Part shown: piece after piece, positions 52,520 to 62,028 of the stretch | Layout: each line of letters opens with the position of its first letter | How positions within the stretch are numbered: the first letter of the stretch is position 1 | DNA from: PFJX01 sp040757575 | Lineage (GTDB): Bacteria; Pseudomonadota; Gammaproteobacteria; Burkholderiales; Thiobacillaceae | Direction of reading: 5' to 3' | Assembly (NCBI GenBank): GCA_040757575.1 | Contig: JBFLXA010000016.1 | Span: 8,339 to 72,338, forward strand | Length of the DNA stretch: 64,000 nt | Program-made: the position numbers and the translations under genes | The notes under the pieces: generated by a model | Databases searched by the model: none | What the model saw: only the letters and a program-made list of their open reading frames with translations | What the model was told of the DNA's origin: nothing

Positions 52520-54154
52520 TCAGCCTAACTTGAAGCGGTTCACCAGGGTATTGAGTTCGTGGGACAGGGACACCAATTCCTCGCTCACTGCCTGGGTTTC
52601 CAGGGCATCGTTCGAGGTACGGTCGGCGATGCCGCTGATGGTGCCCACCCGCTGGTTGACCTCCTGGGTGAGCTGACCCTGCTGGTTCACCGCCTTGGCC
52701 ATGTTGGTGTTCAGGCTGCGGATGTTGCCCACCCGCTCGACGATGTTGTTCAGGCTGCTGGCGGCGGCTTCCAGATCCGTGGTGTAGTGCTCGGCGTTGC
52801 TGCGGGCCAGGTCCATGGTGTCCACGGTTCGCCGGGCCTCGTCCTGCAACTGACTGACGATTTCCTCAATGCTGCGGGCGGAGGTGTGGGAACGGCTGGC
52901 CAGGTTTCGCACTTCGTCGGCCACCACGGCGAACCCCCGTCCCGCTTCACCCGCACGGGCAGCTTCGATAGCGGCGTTGAGGGCCAGCAGGTTGGTCTGT
53001 TCGGCGATGCCCTGGATCACCTCCAGCACGCCGCTGACGTTGCGGCTGCGTTCGTCCAGGTGGGCGATGGCCTCGCTGGCCTTCTTCAGATCTTCCACCA
53101 GGGCCAGGATGCCCTTGATGGCCTGGCGGGTGGTTTCCATGCTTTCGGTCGCACGCTGGTCCGCCTCCACGGAGGTCTGGGCCGTGGCCTCGGCGCTTTG
53201 TCCCACGTCACCTGCCAGATGTTGCAATTCGTCGATCAGGGAGCGGGCTGCATCGGTTTCATCCCTTTGCAGGGCCGCCGCAGTCGTGGTCTGGTGGGAT
53301 ACGGCCGACACCCGCTCCGCCACTTCGGCCACCCGGTGGCCCGTGGCCGCCACCTGGGCCAGGCTGGAGCGGAAGTTGTCCAGCATGTGGTTGATGCCCC
53401 GGGCCAGCTGATCCACTTCATCATCCGCCCGCACCGCCAGGCGGGCCCCCAGGTCGGAATTGGCCTCGATCTGTGCCATGGTGTCCCGCATGCCCCGCAG
53501 GCGGGCCAGCACGATATGCCGCAACAGATAGACAACAACGCCGATGCCCGCCAGTGAGAGCAGGAGATTGACGCCGCCAGACAGTAGCAGGCTCTGGTTG
53601 AACTGGGCATCCAGGGGGCCAAGGGAGTAACGGGCGCGGGCCACGCCCAGCACGGTGCCTTCCGGTACCTGGTGGCAGCTCAGGCAGTTGGTTCCCAGGT
53701 AGTTGCTGGCAGCGATGATGGGCAGGGCGACGGTGATGGCGCGCCCCTGGGGGCCGTCTTCGGCCTGGACCACCTCCTTGCCATTCATGGCCTGCTGGTC
53801 AAGTTCGTCCAGGGTTCCCTTTGCCAGGTTCGGGAAATGGGTGGCGGAGGCAACGATGCGTACGTCCTCCACGCCGGTCTGGGACAGGAACTTGGTGCGC
53901 AGGCCCTCCTGCTGGTCCAGGGTGCCAGTGATCATCATGGTGTTCACGCCGTCGAAGAAGGTCCGCGCCAGGTCATGGGCCTTGGCCTCGCCGATCTCCC
54001 GGGCCAGATCCCGCTGGCTGCTGGCGATGAGTGCCATGGACATGGCCAGCACGACGATGAAGGTGATGACGACGGCGAGGAATATCTTGACCTGGACGCT
54101 CAGGGTCTTGGTATGGCGCACAGTTTTATCTGCCTGGATTTGGGCTTCGTTCAT
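52520..54154 (-). CDS. Methyl-accepting chemotaxis protein with periplasmic heme-c motif
   Basis: 544 residues. Membrane segment 1 at about 21-44, then a periplasmic domain with one heme attachment motif CLSCH at 157-161 followed by VPEGTVLGV. Membrane segment 2 is at about 188-212, followed by HAMP and a cytoplasmic signalling domain with the conserved hairpin tip (EQTNLLALNAAIEAARAGEAGRGFAVVADEVRNLA region). It should relay redox or gas signals to CheA/CheW. It is a paralogue of the partial gene at 1-770. Confidence 0.92.
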   Translation of the reverse strand: MNEAQIQADKTVRHTKTLSVQVKIFLAVVITFIVVLAMSMALIASSQRDLAREIGEAKAHDLARTFFDGVNTMMITGTLDQQEGLRTKFLSQTGVEDVRIVASATHFPNLAKGTLDELDQQAMNGKEVVQAEDGPQGRAITVALPIIAASNYLGTNCLSCHQVPEGTVLGVARARYSLGPLDAQFNQSLLLSGGVNLLLSLAGIGVVVYLLRHIVLARLRGMRDTMAQIEANSDLGARLAVRADDEVDQLARGINHMLDNFRSSLAQVAATGHRVAEVAERVSAVSHQTTTAAALQRDETDAARSLIDELQHLAGDVGQSAEATAQTSVEADQRATESMETTRQAIKGILALVEDLKKASEAIAHLDERSRNVSGVLEVIQGIAEQTNLLALNAAIEAARAGEAGRGFAVVADEVRNLASRSHTSARSIEEIVSQLQDEARRTVDTMDLARSNAEHYTTDLEAAASSLNNIVERVGNIRSLNTNMAKAVNQQGQLTQEVNQRVGTISGIADRTSNDALETQAVSEELVSLSHELNTLVNRFKLG

Positions 54155-54278
54155 GCGTGCTCCGCGCGTGAATATTGGGGGTGCTGCTATCCGTCCGCCC
54201 TATTAGAACAGGGTTATTGAATTATCGGTATCCGGCCCAATTTCTTGAGCCTGTCTACAACCAACCCGGAGACCAGCC

Positions 54279-56153
54279 TTGAGCGAGACTGTCAGCAAAG
54301 AAACCCTGGGCTTCCAGGCCGAGGTGAAGCAATTGCTTCACCTGATGATCCATTCCCTCTATAGCCATAAGGAGATATTCCTGCGGGAACTCATCTCCAA
54401 TGCCTCTGATGCCGCCGACAAGCTGCGCTTCGAGGCCCTGAGCGATGGGGCCCTGTATGAATCCGATCCGGAGCTGAAGATCCGGGTCAGCGTGGACAAG
54501 GAAGCGAAGACCCTCACCATCCGCGACAACGGCATTGGCATGAGCCGCCAGGAGGTGATCGAGCACATCGGCACCATCGCCAAGTCCGGCACCAAGGAAT
54601 TCTTCGGCAAGCTCACCGGCGACCAGAAGAAGGACGCCCAGCTCATCGGCCAGTTCGGCGTGGGCTTCTATTCCAGCTTCATCGTCGCCGACCGGGTCAC
54701 TGTCACTACCCGCCGGGCGGGCCTGACCGCCGAACACGGGGTGCGCTGGGAATCCGAAGGGGCCGGGGAATACACCCTGGAAACCGTGGAAAAGGCCGAT
54801 CGAGGCACGGAAATCGTCCTGCACCTGAAAGAAGAGGAAGCCGAGTTCCTGGAGGACTGGCGCCTCAAATCCATCATCCGGGACTACTCGGACCATATCG
54901 CCATCCCCGTGGAGTTCGTCAACGAGAAGGGGGAAACCGAAACCGCGAACCGGGCCAACGCCCTCTGGACCCGGGCCAAGAACGACATCACCGAAGACGA
55001 ATACAAGGCCTTCTACAAGCACGTGGGCCACGACTACGAAGACCCCCTGGCCTGGACCCATGTGAAGGTGGAGGGACGCCAGGACTACACCGCCCTGCTC
55101 TACGTGCCCGCCCACGCTCCCTTTGACCTCTGGGACCGGGATGCCAAGACCGGCGTGAAGCTTTATGTGAAGCGGGTCTTCATCATGGAAGATGCCCGCA
55201 AGCTCATGCCTGCCTACCTGCGCTTCGTGCGTGGGGTCATCGATGCCGCCGACCTGCCCCTGAACGTCTCCCGGGAAATCCTCCAGGAAACCCGGGACAT
55301 GGAGATGATCCGCAACGGTTGCGTGCGCAAGACCCTGGACCTGCTGGACGAGATAGCCAAAAACAGCGCCGAAAACCAGACCGACGACTACGCCAAGGTC
55401 TGGCAACACTTCGGCCAGGTATTGAAAGAAGGCGTGGGCGAAGACCACGCCAACCGGGAGCGCATCGCCAAACTGCTGCGTTTCCGCTCGACCCAGGCGG
55501 ATGAAGATACCGTCTCCCTGGCGGACTACATCGGCCGCATGAAGGAAGGCCAGGACAAGATCTACTACCTCACCGCCGACACCCTGGCCGCCGCCAAGGC
55601 CAGCCCCCACCTGGAGGTTTTCAGGAAGAAGGGCGTGGAAGTCCTGCTGCTCACAGACCGGGTGGACGAGTGGGTGGTGTCCCACCTGTTCGAATTCGAG
55701 GGCAAGTCCCTGGTTTCCGTGGCCAAGGGCCAGGTGGACCTGTCCGCCATCGCCGGCGAAGACAAGGAAGCCGACAAGCAGGACGAGGCCAAGGCGGAAG
55801 AAGCCAAGCCCCTGCTGGAGCGCCTGAAAAAGGCCCTGGAAGGCCGGGCCAAGGACGTGCGGGTATCCAACCGACTGGTGGATTCCCCCGCCTGCCTGGT
55901 GGCGGACGAAACCGACATGAACCCCAACCTGGCTCGCATGCTGAAACAGATGGGCCAGGCCGTTCCCGAAACCCAGCCCATCCTTGAAGTGAATCTGGAC
56001 CATGCTCTGGTTCAGCACATCGAAGCCCAGGCCGATGCCCGTTTCGACGAACTGGCCGGCCTCCTCATGGACCAGGCCGTGTTGCTGGACGGCGGCCAAC
56101 TGGCCGACCCGGCTGGATTTGTTAAACGGGTGAACGGCCTGTTGTTTGGTTGA
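54279..56153 (+). CDS. htpG: Chaperone HtpG (Hsp90)
   Basis: 624 residues, normal size. The start is TTG 54279, preceded by GGAGA. The N-terminal GHKL ATPase has EIFLRELISNASDA, TIRDNGIGM and GQFGVGFYSSF; the middle domain has LYVKRVFIMEDA and LNVSREILQ; the C-terminal dimerisation domain is intact. It is an ATP-dependent general chaperone. A terminator hairpin follows. Confidence 0.96.
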   Translation: MSETVSKETLGFQAEVKQLLHLMIHSLYSHKEIFLRELISNASDAADKLRFEALSDGALYESDPELKIRVSVDKEAKTLTIRDNGIGMSRQEVIEHIGTIAKSGTKEFFGKLTGDQKKDAQLIGQFGVGFYSSFIVADRVTVTTRRAGLTAEHGVRWESEGAGEYTLETVEKADRGTEIVLHLKEEEAEFLEDWRLKSIIRDYSDHIAIPVEFVNEKGETETANRANALWTRAKNDITEDEYKAFYKHVGHDYEDPLAWTHVKVEGRQDYTALLYVPAHAPFDLWDRDAKTGVKLYVKRVFIMEDARKLMPAYLRFVRGVIDAADLPLNVSREILQETRDMEMIRNGCVRKTLDLLDEIAKNSAENQTDDYAKVWQHFGQVLKEGVGEDHANRERIAKLLRFRSTQADEDTVSLADYIGRMKEGQDKIYYLTADTLAAAKASPHLEVFRKKGVEVLLLTDRVDEWVVSHLFEFEGKSLVSVAKGQVDLSAIAGEDKEADKQDEAKAEEAKPLLERLKKALEGRAKDVRVSNRLVDSPACLVADETDMNPNLARMLKQMGQAVPETQPILEVNLDHALVQHIEAQADARFDELAGLLMDQAVLLDGGQLADPAGFVKRVNGLLFG

Positions 56154-56175
56154 ACCCTTATTGGTTGAACCCTTA
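56146..56175 (+). repeat. 15-bp exact tandem duplication at the end of htpG
   Basis: TTGGTTGAACCCTTA occurs twice back to back. The htpG stop codon lies in the first copy, so the protein is unaffected. Confidence 0.95.
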
Positions 56176-56186
56176 CCCAAGCCAAT

Positions 56187-56215
56187 AACGCCGGCCAGGT
56201 CCGGCGTTTTTTTTT
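56187..56215 (+). terminator. Rho-independent terminator after htpG
   Basis: AACGCCGG and its near-complement TCCGGCGTT form a GC-rich stem with a short loop, followed by about nine T. Confidence 0.9.
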
Positions 56216-56341
56216 GTACAGAACAGGTCCGGCTGCCACTCTTTCTCCCGGGCTTTTTCCCCAGTCGGGCGGACGGGGTAACATGCGTCCGTTTTCAATA
56301 GAGGTCTTGTCGATGGGTTTGTCGCCAAATGGCGGGCTGCG

Positions 56342-58810
56342 ATGAAGCCTCGTCTCCTCCTCCTTCGGGTAGCCACCCTGCTCCTGGCATTGTTATTGAT
56401 TGCGGCCTGGGCTTTCGTTGAGCGAAGCCACCAGGCTCGCCATGAGGCCGAAATCCGCGCCCGGGTCCAGACCCAGCTGGGAGTGGTCCGCAACCACCTG
56501 GAAAGCCGGGTCAACAGCGACCTGCAACTGGTCAAAGGCCTGCTCAGCGTCATTGCTCTCAAGCCGGACCTGGAACAGGCGGAATTCGAGAAAGCGGCGG
56601 CCCCCTTGCTGGCGGGCAATACCCAGCTGCGCAATATCGCCGTGGCGCCGGGCATGGTGATCCGTTTCATGTACCCCCTGGCGGGCAACGAACGGGCCAT
56701 CGGCCTGGACTATCGGACTTCGCAGGGACAATTCGCAGCAGCCAACCAGGCCCGGATCACCCGTCAAGTAGTGTTGGCCGGCCCCCTGGAACTGGTCCAG
56801 GGAGGCATCGGTTTGGCGGCACGGTTTCCCGTTTTTCTCACCAATGAAGCTGGTCAGGAGCGTTTCTGGGGCCTGATCAGCGCCGTCATCGACGCGGAAC
56901 GGCTCTTTGCCGCCAGTGGCTTGCAGAATGCAAGCCTGCCTATCCGGGTGGCAATACGGGGCCGGGATGCCAAAGGCAGCGAAGGCGAGGTCTTCTTCGG
57001 CCCGGCAGACCTCTTCACCGAAGCTCCCGTGCTGACCACGGTGCATCTGCCCCAGGGCAGTTGGCAAATGGCTGCCCAGCCCCGGGAAGGCTGGCCGCCA
57101 GCGCCCCACGTCTGGACCATGCGCCTGGCCTTTGCCTTGTTCTCCGCCTTCCTGCTGGGCCTCTTCCTGGCCCTGGCCCGGGCGCTGAAATCCGCAGACC
57201 AGGCCCAGGCCCGGGCCGAGGGCGCTCGTTCCCAGTTGGCTGCCACTGTGGACGCCATTCCCGACCTGATCTTCGTGCTGGATGGCGAAGGTCGTTTCCT
57301 GGATTACCACACCCCTCGTTTAGACCTGCTGGCGATGCCTCCGGAAGCTTTCCTGGGCCGCACCGTGGTGGAAGTCCTGCCGCCGGAGGTGGCGCAGATG
57401 AGCCTGGAGGCCATCCAGCAAGCGTCCCAGGCCGGCCATGTCACCGGCAAGGAGTATTTCCTGGACCTGCCCCAGGGCCGCCACTGGTTTGAACTCAGCA
57501 TGTCCACAAAGACACCTGTGGCAGGGGCTCCCCGCCAGTTCGTCGCCGTAGCCCGGGACATCACCGATCGCAAGCTGGCAGAGCAGGAACTGGAACGGCA
57601 CAAGAACCACCTGGAAGACCTGGTGGCGGAGCGCACCCGCCAGCTGGCAGTAGCCAAGGATGCCGCCGAAGCCGCCAGCGTGGCCAAGAGCGCCTTCCTG
57701 GCCAACATGAGCCATGAAATCCGCACTCCCCTGAACGCCATCACCGGCATGGCCCATCTCGTCCGCCGGGAGGGGCTCACCCCAAGGCAAGCGGAGCGGA
57801 TGGACAAACTGGAAGCCGCCAGCCTGCATTTGCTGGAAGTGATCAACGGCGTGCTGGACCTCTCCAAGATCGAAGCCGGCAAGTTTGAACTGGCCGAAGG
57901 TCCCCTCCGCCTGGACGCCCTGCTGGCCAACACCGCGGCCATGGTCCAGGACCGGGCCCAGGCCAAAGGCTTGCAGCTTGAATGGCATGTGCATGCACCG
58001 GACCGCCCCCTGCTGGGGGACGTCACACGCCTGCGCCAGGCCCTGCTCAACTACGCCATCAATGCCGTCAAGTTCACCGAAACCGGCGGCATTGTCCTGG
58101 AGGCCCGGGTGGAAGAAGACTCCCCCAGCCACCTGCTAATCCGTTTCCAGGTGCGGGACACGGGCATCGGCGTAGCCCCGGAAGTACTGCCCCGGCTGTT
58201 TAGCGCCTTTGAACAGGCCGACAACAGTACCACCCGCAAATACGGCGGCACCGGCCTCGGGCTGGCCATCACCCGCAAGTTGGCCGAACTGATGGGCGGC
58301 GGGGCTGGTGTGGAAAGCACCCAGGGAGCAGGCAGCGTCTTCTGGTTTACCGCCCGTCTGGCAAAAACCGACACACCCGTCAACACGTCTGCGGGCAGGG
58401 ATGACGTCAGCGCTGAACTGCGCCTGCAACGGGAATACGCCGGCCGCCTGGTGCTGGTGGTGGAAGACGAACCCGTCAACCAGGAAGTGGCCACCATTCT
58501 GCTGGAAGATGCCGGCCTGTGCGTGGCCCTGGCTGCCGATGGCCAGGAAGCCGTCGAAAAAGTGGCCGCAAACACTTTCGATCTGGTGCTCATGGACATG
58601 CAGATGCCCCGCATGGACGGCCTGGAAGCGGCAAGACGCATCCGCCAACTGGAAAACGGCGCCCGCCTGCCCATCATTGCCATGACTGCCAACGCCTTTG
58701 AAGAAGACCGGCGCCGCTGCCAGGAGGCGGGCATGAACGATTTCCTGGTGAAGCCGGTGGACCCGGAAGCGCTCTACGCAGCCCTGCTGCGCTTGTTCAG
58801 CCGGGGATAG
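56342..58810 (+). CDS. Hybrid sensor histidine kinase with CHASE-type sensor, PAS and receiver
   Basis: 822 residues. Membrane segments at about 8-25 and 258-280 bracket a CHASE-like periplasmic domain. A PAS domain is followed by HisKA with phospho-histidine motif SHEIRTPLNA, HATPase (YAINAVKF, DTGIG, GGTGLGL) and a receiver domain (VVEDEPVNQ, VLMDMQMPRMDG, the late KPVD lysine). All catalytic residues look intact. No separate response-regulator gene is adjacent, so output may run through a phosphorelay elsewhere. Confidence 0.93.
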   Translation: MKPRLLLLRVATLLLALLLIAAWAFVERSHQARHEAEIRARVQTQLGVVRNHLESRVNSDLQLVKGLLSVIALKPDLEQAEFEKAAAPLLAGNTQLRNIAVAPGMVIRFMYPLAGNERAIGLDYRTSQGQFAAANQARITRQVVLAGPLELVQGGIGLAARFPVFLTNEAGQERFWGLISAVIDAERLFAASGLQNASLPIRVAIRGRDAKGSEGEVFFGPADLFTEAPVLTTVHLPQGSWQMAAQPREGWPPAPHVWTMRLAFALFSAFLLGLFLALARALKSADQAQARAEGARSQLAATVDAIPDLIFVLDGEGRFLDYHTPRLDLLAMPPEAFLGRTVVEVLPPEVAQMSLEAIQQASQAGHVTGKEYFLDLPQGRHWFELSMSTKTPVAGAPRQFVAVARDITDRKLAEQELERHKNHLEDLVAERTRQLAVAKDAAEAASVAKSAFLANMSHEIRTPLNAITGMAHLVRREGLTPRQAERMDKLEAASLHLLEVINGVLDLSKIEAGKFELAEGPLRLDALLANTAAMVQDRAQAKGLQLEWHVHAPDRPLLGDVTRLRQALLNYAINAVKFTETGGIVLEARVEEDSPSHLLIRFQVRDTGIGVAPEVLPRLFSAFEQADNSTTRKYGGTGLGLAITRKLAELMGGGAGVESTQGAGSVFWFTARLAKTDTPVNTSAGRDDVSAELRLQREYAGRLVLVVEDEPVNQEVATILLEDAGLCVALAADGQEAVEKVAANTFDLVLMDMQMPRMDGLEAARRIRQLENGARLPIIAMTANAFEEDRRRCQEAGMNDFLVKPVDPEALYAALLRLFSRG

Positions 58811-58855
58811 CTGCGTCCCCGGCTTGTCCCGGTGGCGAAGTGATCATCAGACGCC

Positions 58856-59737
58856 TTAAAAGCTGTTCACACGTACGCCCACCAGCAAGCGGGGCGTTAC
58901 GCCGGCGGCACCGATGAAACTGCCGGCCACCGGCGGAATGGCCTCCGGGTGCAGGGCCACCGCCGTGGCGATATGGTGGTTGCCCACCACTTCGCCGCTG
59001 GTGGGGTCAAAGCCTTTCCAGCCCGCGCCTGGCAGATAAACCTCGGCCCAGGCATGGGTGGTGCCGCTGTTTGCTTCGCTGGCGGGGGCATGGAGATAAC
59101 CGCTGACAAACCGGCTGGCCAGACCCAGACAGCGGCAGGCTTCCATGAACAGGGCGGCAAAATCCCGGCAGGATCCGCTGTTCAGGGCCAGGGTGAAGGC
59201 AGGGGACTGCACGCCCGGTTCTTCCCGCATCCGGTAGTAAAACCGGCCGGCGATTTCCCGGTTCAGGCGGTCCAGCTTGGTGAGGGTCTCCAGGGGACGA
59301 TTCAGCGCCAGACCCTCCAGCCAGCCCTGCACCCCCGCATGATCAGCGGGGTAAACCGCCTGGCGGAAAGGCGCCAGGGCGGCCAGTTCTTCACGCACCT
59401 CCCGGGCATCCTGGCCTGCCTGGCCGTATTCAAAAGGGTGGAATACGGCGTAGTCATCCAGCAGGAAATCGAAGGGGTTGTCCTCGTAATGCTGGATCAC
59501 CACATTGCTGGTGATGCGTAGCCGGTCCGAGGCTTCGTGGAAATGCACCAGGGCCATGGAGTTGTCCAGCACGTCCCGTTTCCACTGCACCGTATGGGCC
59601 GGAAATATCTCCAGCAACGAAGATTCGATCCTGACCCCATGGCTTTCCCGGGGCCGCAACAGCAGGCGATGGGGCAACAGCGTCACCGGCCCGGAAAACA
59701 GATATTCAGTGACGTGGCTGATGTTCAAGCGTTGCAT
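58856..59737 (-). CDS. Transglutaminase-like cysteine protease-fold protein
   Basis: 293 residues from ATG 59737. An N-terminal beta-rich domain typical of bacterial transglutaminase-like proteins (HVTEYLFSGPVTLLPHRLLLRPRE) is followed by the core domain with the Cys-His-Asp triad: GSCRDFA, TTHAWAEVY and GFDPTSG. Such genes commonly sit near alpha-E and circularly-permuted ATP-grasp genes, which are absent here. The substrate is unknown. It follows the DUF4177-like gene at 41 bp. Confidence 0.87.
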   Translation of the reverse strand: MQRLNISHVTEYLFSGPVTLLPHRLLLRPRESHGVRIESSLLEIFPAHTVQWKRDVLDNSMALVHFHEASDRLRITSNVVIQHYEDNPFDFLLDDYAVFHPFEYGQAGQDAREVREELAALAPFRQAVYPADHAGVQGWLEGLALNRPLETLTKLDRLNREIAGRFYYRMREEPGVQSPAFTLALNSGSCRDFAALFMEACRCLGLASRFVSGYLHAPASEANSGTTHAWAEVYLPGAGWKGFDPTSGEVVGNHHIATAVALHPEAIPPVAGSFIGAAGVTPRLLVGVRVNSF

Positions 59738-59778
59738 GGTGGGGCGGGGGGTGTCCGAAGGCGGCGGCTGGTAACCAT

Positions 59779-59994
59779 TCAGGACAAGGGACGTTTGAAG
59801 ACCCACTGGCGATTTGTGCTGGCGTCCGGTGCCTGGATCAGTTCCCAGCCTTCCGACCCCAGCTTGTTCAGCATGGATTCCACCTCCCGGTCGTAGGCCA
59901 TCATCCGTTCCCGCTCCCGGCCGCCATGGGCCCGGGCGCTGTTCTCGGCCTCGTCGTGGAAATTGCTCCGGACAATGTATTCGAATCGTTGCAT
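59779..59994 (-). CDS. Small DUF4177-like protein
   Basis: 71 residues from ATG 59994. The start QRFEYIVRSNF and the C-terminal LNKLGSEGWELIQAP ... RQWVFKRPL resemble the small DUF4177 family, whose signature is a W-E-L segment after a LN-x-LG-x-EGW motif. Function unknown. A helical, Arg/Glu-rich stretch forms the middle. Confidence 0.72.
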   Translation of the reverse strand: MQRFEYIVRSNFHDEAENSARAHGGRERERMMAYDREVESMLNKLGSEGWELIQAPDASTNRQWVFKRPLS

Positions 59995-60138
59995 GACGCG
60001 TGCTTTCACTTTGTGCCGGGAGCCGACGGGGGTCCAATGTAGCCCAGATTTCCGTGCTTCCCTATAAGCGGCCGAAACAGGTTTCGTGCTTTGCTTCTGC
60101 AATCCGCTTGCTACGGAGTTCGCCTGGCCTGCAGCGCG

Positions 60139-60804
60139 CTATTCGGCCTTGCCCGCCTTGTTACGGGCTTCCAGTTCCCGGGCCTTGGCCAGCATGGCGT
60201 GGATGCCCCGGGTGTCCTGGCACTTGTGACCGCCACCCAGGGCCTCGAGTGGGTTCATGCGCCGGGCTTTCAGCAAGCCCAGCCCTACAAGCTGCATTTC
60301 AAGATACTTCTTGATGCCGGCCATTATTCCGTCCTTGAAATACAGGGTATGGGTCAGATGCAGTTCATTGACCCGGCCTGTCTGGGTGCAGTTGTCCCAG
60401 AAAGTCTTGGACAGGTGCTGGGTAGGCTGGCCCTTGGGGGAGCGCCCAAGGCGGTAGGCGTATTCGGCAATGCCATGCATGACGTGGGTGACCGGCACTT
60501 TGCGGGGGCAGCGCACGTAGCAGTTGTAGCAGGAGGTGCACATCCACATGGACTGGGAGTTCAGCACCGCGTCCCGCTTGCCGGCCCGGATCAGCATGAA
60601 GATCTCATGGGGTGGATGATCCCAGGCCGTCTGGAAATGGGTGGGGCAGGAGCCGGAACACAAGCCGCACTGCATGCACATCCTGACCCATTCCCCCATC
60701 TCCGCCTGTTCCTCAATCTCCTTGAGGAAGTTGTTCCGATACCGGGTTTCCATCTGCCGGTTCAGGGTGCTCGGGGATTCAGAAAGGCGCCATTCGGGGG
60801 TCAT
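60139..60804 (-). CDS. HdrC-like iron-sulfur protein (heterodisulfide-reductase subunit C type)
   Basis: 221 residues. Two [4Fe-4S] motifs are clear: CMQCGLCSGSCP at about 43-54 and CTSCYNCYVRCP at about 89-100, with the HdrC-type THFQTAWDHPPHEIFMLIRAG segment between. It is soluble, with no membrane segment. HdrC proteins pass electrons to HdrB-type disulfide-handling subunits, but no hdrB gene is present here. A DsrC-like gene lies 23 bp upstream, suggesting a sulfur-relay partner. Confidence 0.83.
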   Translation of the reverse strand: MTPEWRLSESPSTLNRQMETRYRNNFLKEIEEQAEMGEWVRMCMQCGLCSGSCPTHFQTAWDHPPHEIFMLIRAGKRDAVLNSQSMWMCTSCYNCYVRCPRKVPVTHVMHGIAEYAYRLGRSPKGQPTQHLSKTFWDNCTQTGRVNELHLTHTLYFKDGIMAGIKKYLEMQLVGLGLLKARRMNPLEALGGGHKCQDTRGIHAMLAKARELEARNKAGKAE

Positions 60805-60827
60805 GATCTTCGATCCGGGGTATCGCC

Positions 60828-61196
60828 TTAGCCGAACCAGCTACATGGCGCATCGCCGGCTTGGGGCGGAGGAGGGATTCCGGCGAGCCGGCAGCCCTGG
60901 CTGAGGGGCCCCTGGGGAAACAGGCGATACAGGAAACGGCGTCCCCCTTCCTTGGCAAAGACCGGCTCGATGGCCCGCATAAGTTGATGGGCACTCTCTG
61001 CGCGTCCGTTTCTGCGGAAATGGCCGCGTAGCCAGTACAGCACCCGCCACTGCATTTTGGACAATTCGCCCAGGCCTTCCAGGTGGGCCTGGTCCTGGGC
61101 GATTTCCCGGGACCAGGGCTCCAGTTCGTACAGGTTGCTTTCCGGGTCATGGGTCAGCAACTCGGGGTCTGTCAGGGCTTTGTTGATATCAAACAT
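60828..61196 (-). CDS. DsrC/TusE-like sulfur-carrier protein with unusual C-terminal arm
   Basis: 122 residues. The middle matches the DsrC/TusE pattern: WSREIAQ, LSKMQWRVLYWLRGHF, and RRFLYRLFPQGPLSQGCRLAGIP near the end. C102 sits at the conserved Cys-B position. The canonical terminal Cys-A, 11 residues later and penultimate, is absent. Instead a proline-rich insert leads to C118 and four further residues (SWFG). Whether it carries trisulfide as DsrC does is therefore uncertain. It is cotranscribed with the HdrC-like gene. Confidence 0.8.
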   Translation of the reverse strand: MFDINKALTDPELLTHDPESNLYELEPWSREIAQDQAHLEGLGELSKMQWRVLYWLRGHFRRNGRAESAHQLMRAIEPVFAKEGGRRFLYRLFPQGPLSQGCRLAGIPPPPQAGDAPCSWFG

Positions 61197-61256
61197 GGTG
61201 TTTCTCGATTCAGGCCGTTTCGCGGCCGGTTCAGGTTTCTGTTTCAGGTTGAAGAC

Positions 61257-61673
61257 TTAGTTCTGGTCTGCAGCCCAGCCATCCAGCAGGGTGCATGCAC
61301 TCATGCTGGGAAGGGTGGCGGACTTGCCGATCAGGGGCGTCAGGCAGAGGTAATCGTTGCCATGGCTATCGGACAGATTGCGCAGGGGCGTTCTGCCTAC
61401 GGTTTCGAAGCCCCGGGCATCCATGAGGATGAAGCCGTACTCATCCCCCACATCCACCTGCATGCGGCCCCCATTTCCGGTGCCATATTTTTCCCACCAG
61501 GCGTCCGGCGCACCGCCATCGAAGGCCGGGGAGGTGTCCGGATCGCCTTGCCGATGCCAGGACATGATGGTGGGGTCGCGCATCTGATGGTCCATGGCCA
61601 CGCCCAGGGCCATGCTTCTGGCAACCTGGAAACTGGTGTTCGGCCCACGAAATTCGGTGTGGAACTTGTTCAT
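61257..61673 (-). CDS. Conserved small protein of unknown function, upstream of the DsrC/HdrC pair
   Basis: 138 residues, soluble, with few cysteines (one in DYLCLTP, one in SACTLLDGW) and no family I can assign with confidence; it may belong to the AF1514-type group of small sulfur-associated proteins, but that is a guess. It lies 60 bp before the DsrC-like gene on the same strand and probably starts the operon. A hairpin lies upstream at 61707-61735. Confidence 0.6.
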   Translation of the reverse strand: MNKFHTEFRGPNTSFQVARSMALGVAMDHQMRDPTIMSWHRQGDPDTSPAFDGGAPDAWWEKYGTGNGGRMQVDVGDEYGFILMDARGFETVGRTPLRNLSDSHGNDYLCLTPLIGKSATLPSMSACTLLDGWAADQN

Positions 61674-62028
61674 GTTGAATCCTTGTAATTATTAAAGAAC
61701 GGTGCGGCACCGGAAGGACAGTGCTCATCCGGTGCCTGATTCAGCATAGGCGCATTCCAGACAAAAACACTCAACTATTTATTTTTCCTGGCCCGACCGG
61801 GCCCGAACCCTTGCGCCCAGGCGCTTTCCCCAGCCCACCCCGGCGGGCGCGGACCGGGTGGCAGATACTTTTGCCGGGAATGGGGCTATAAGGGGGGTGA
61901 GCGTGTCCTCCCGCGAGGTAGGTGCGTTATTGATCCGGTACCCATCCACAGCCAATCCGTTCGCCCTGAACCTGTAAAAGGGCGAGCGTGTCGAAGGGCC
62001 CCGCCCATTCCTTTACCCGGAGCAAACC
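61674..62028. other. Gene-free interval with hairpin and dispersed repeat
   Basis: No convincing gene is seen here. An 8-bp perfect stem GCACCGGA / TCCGGTGC (61707-61735) lies 34 bp upstream of the 61673 start and could be an operator or leader hairpin. At about 61957-62000 the pattern CGTTCGCCCTGAACCTG ... GTGTCGAAGGG resembles the intergenic repeat whose usual form is CGTTCGCCCTGAGCCTG-TCGAAGGG, here split by an extra segment. Confidence 0.55.
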
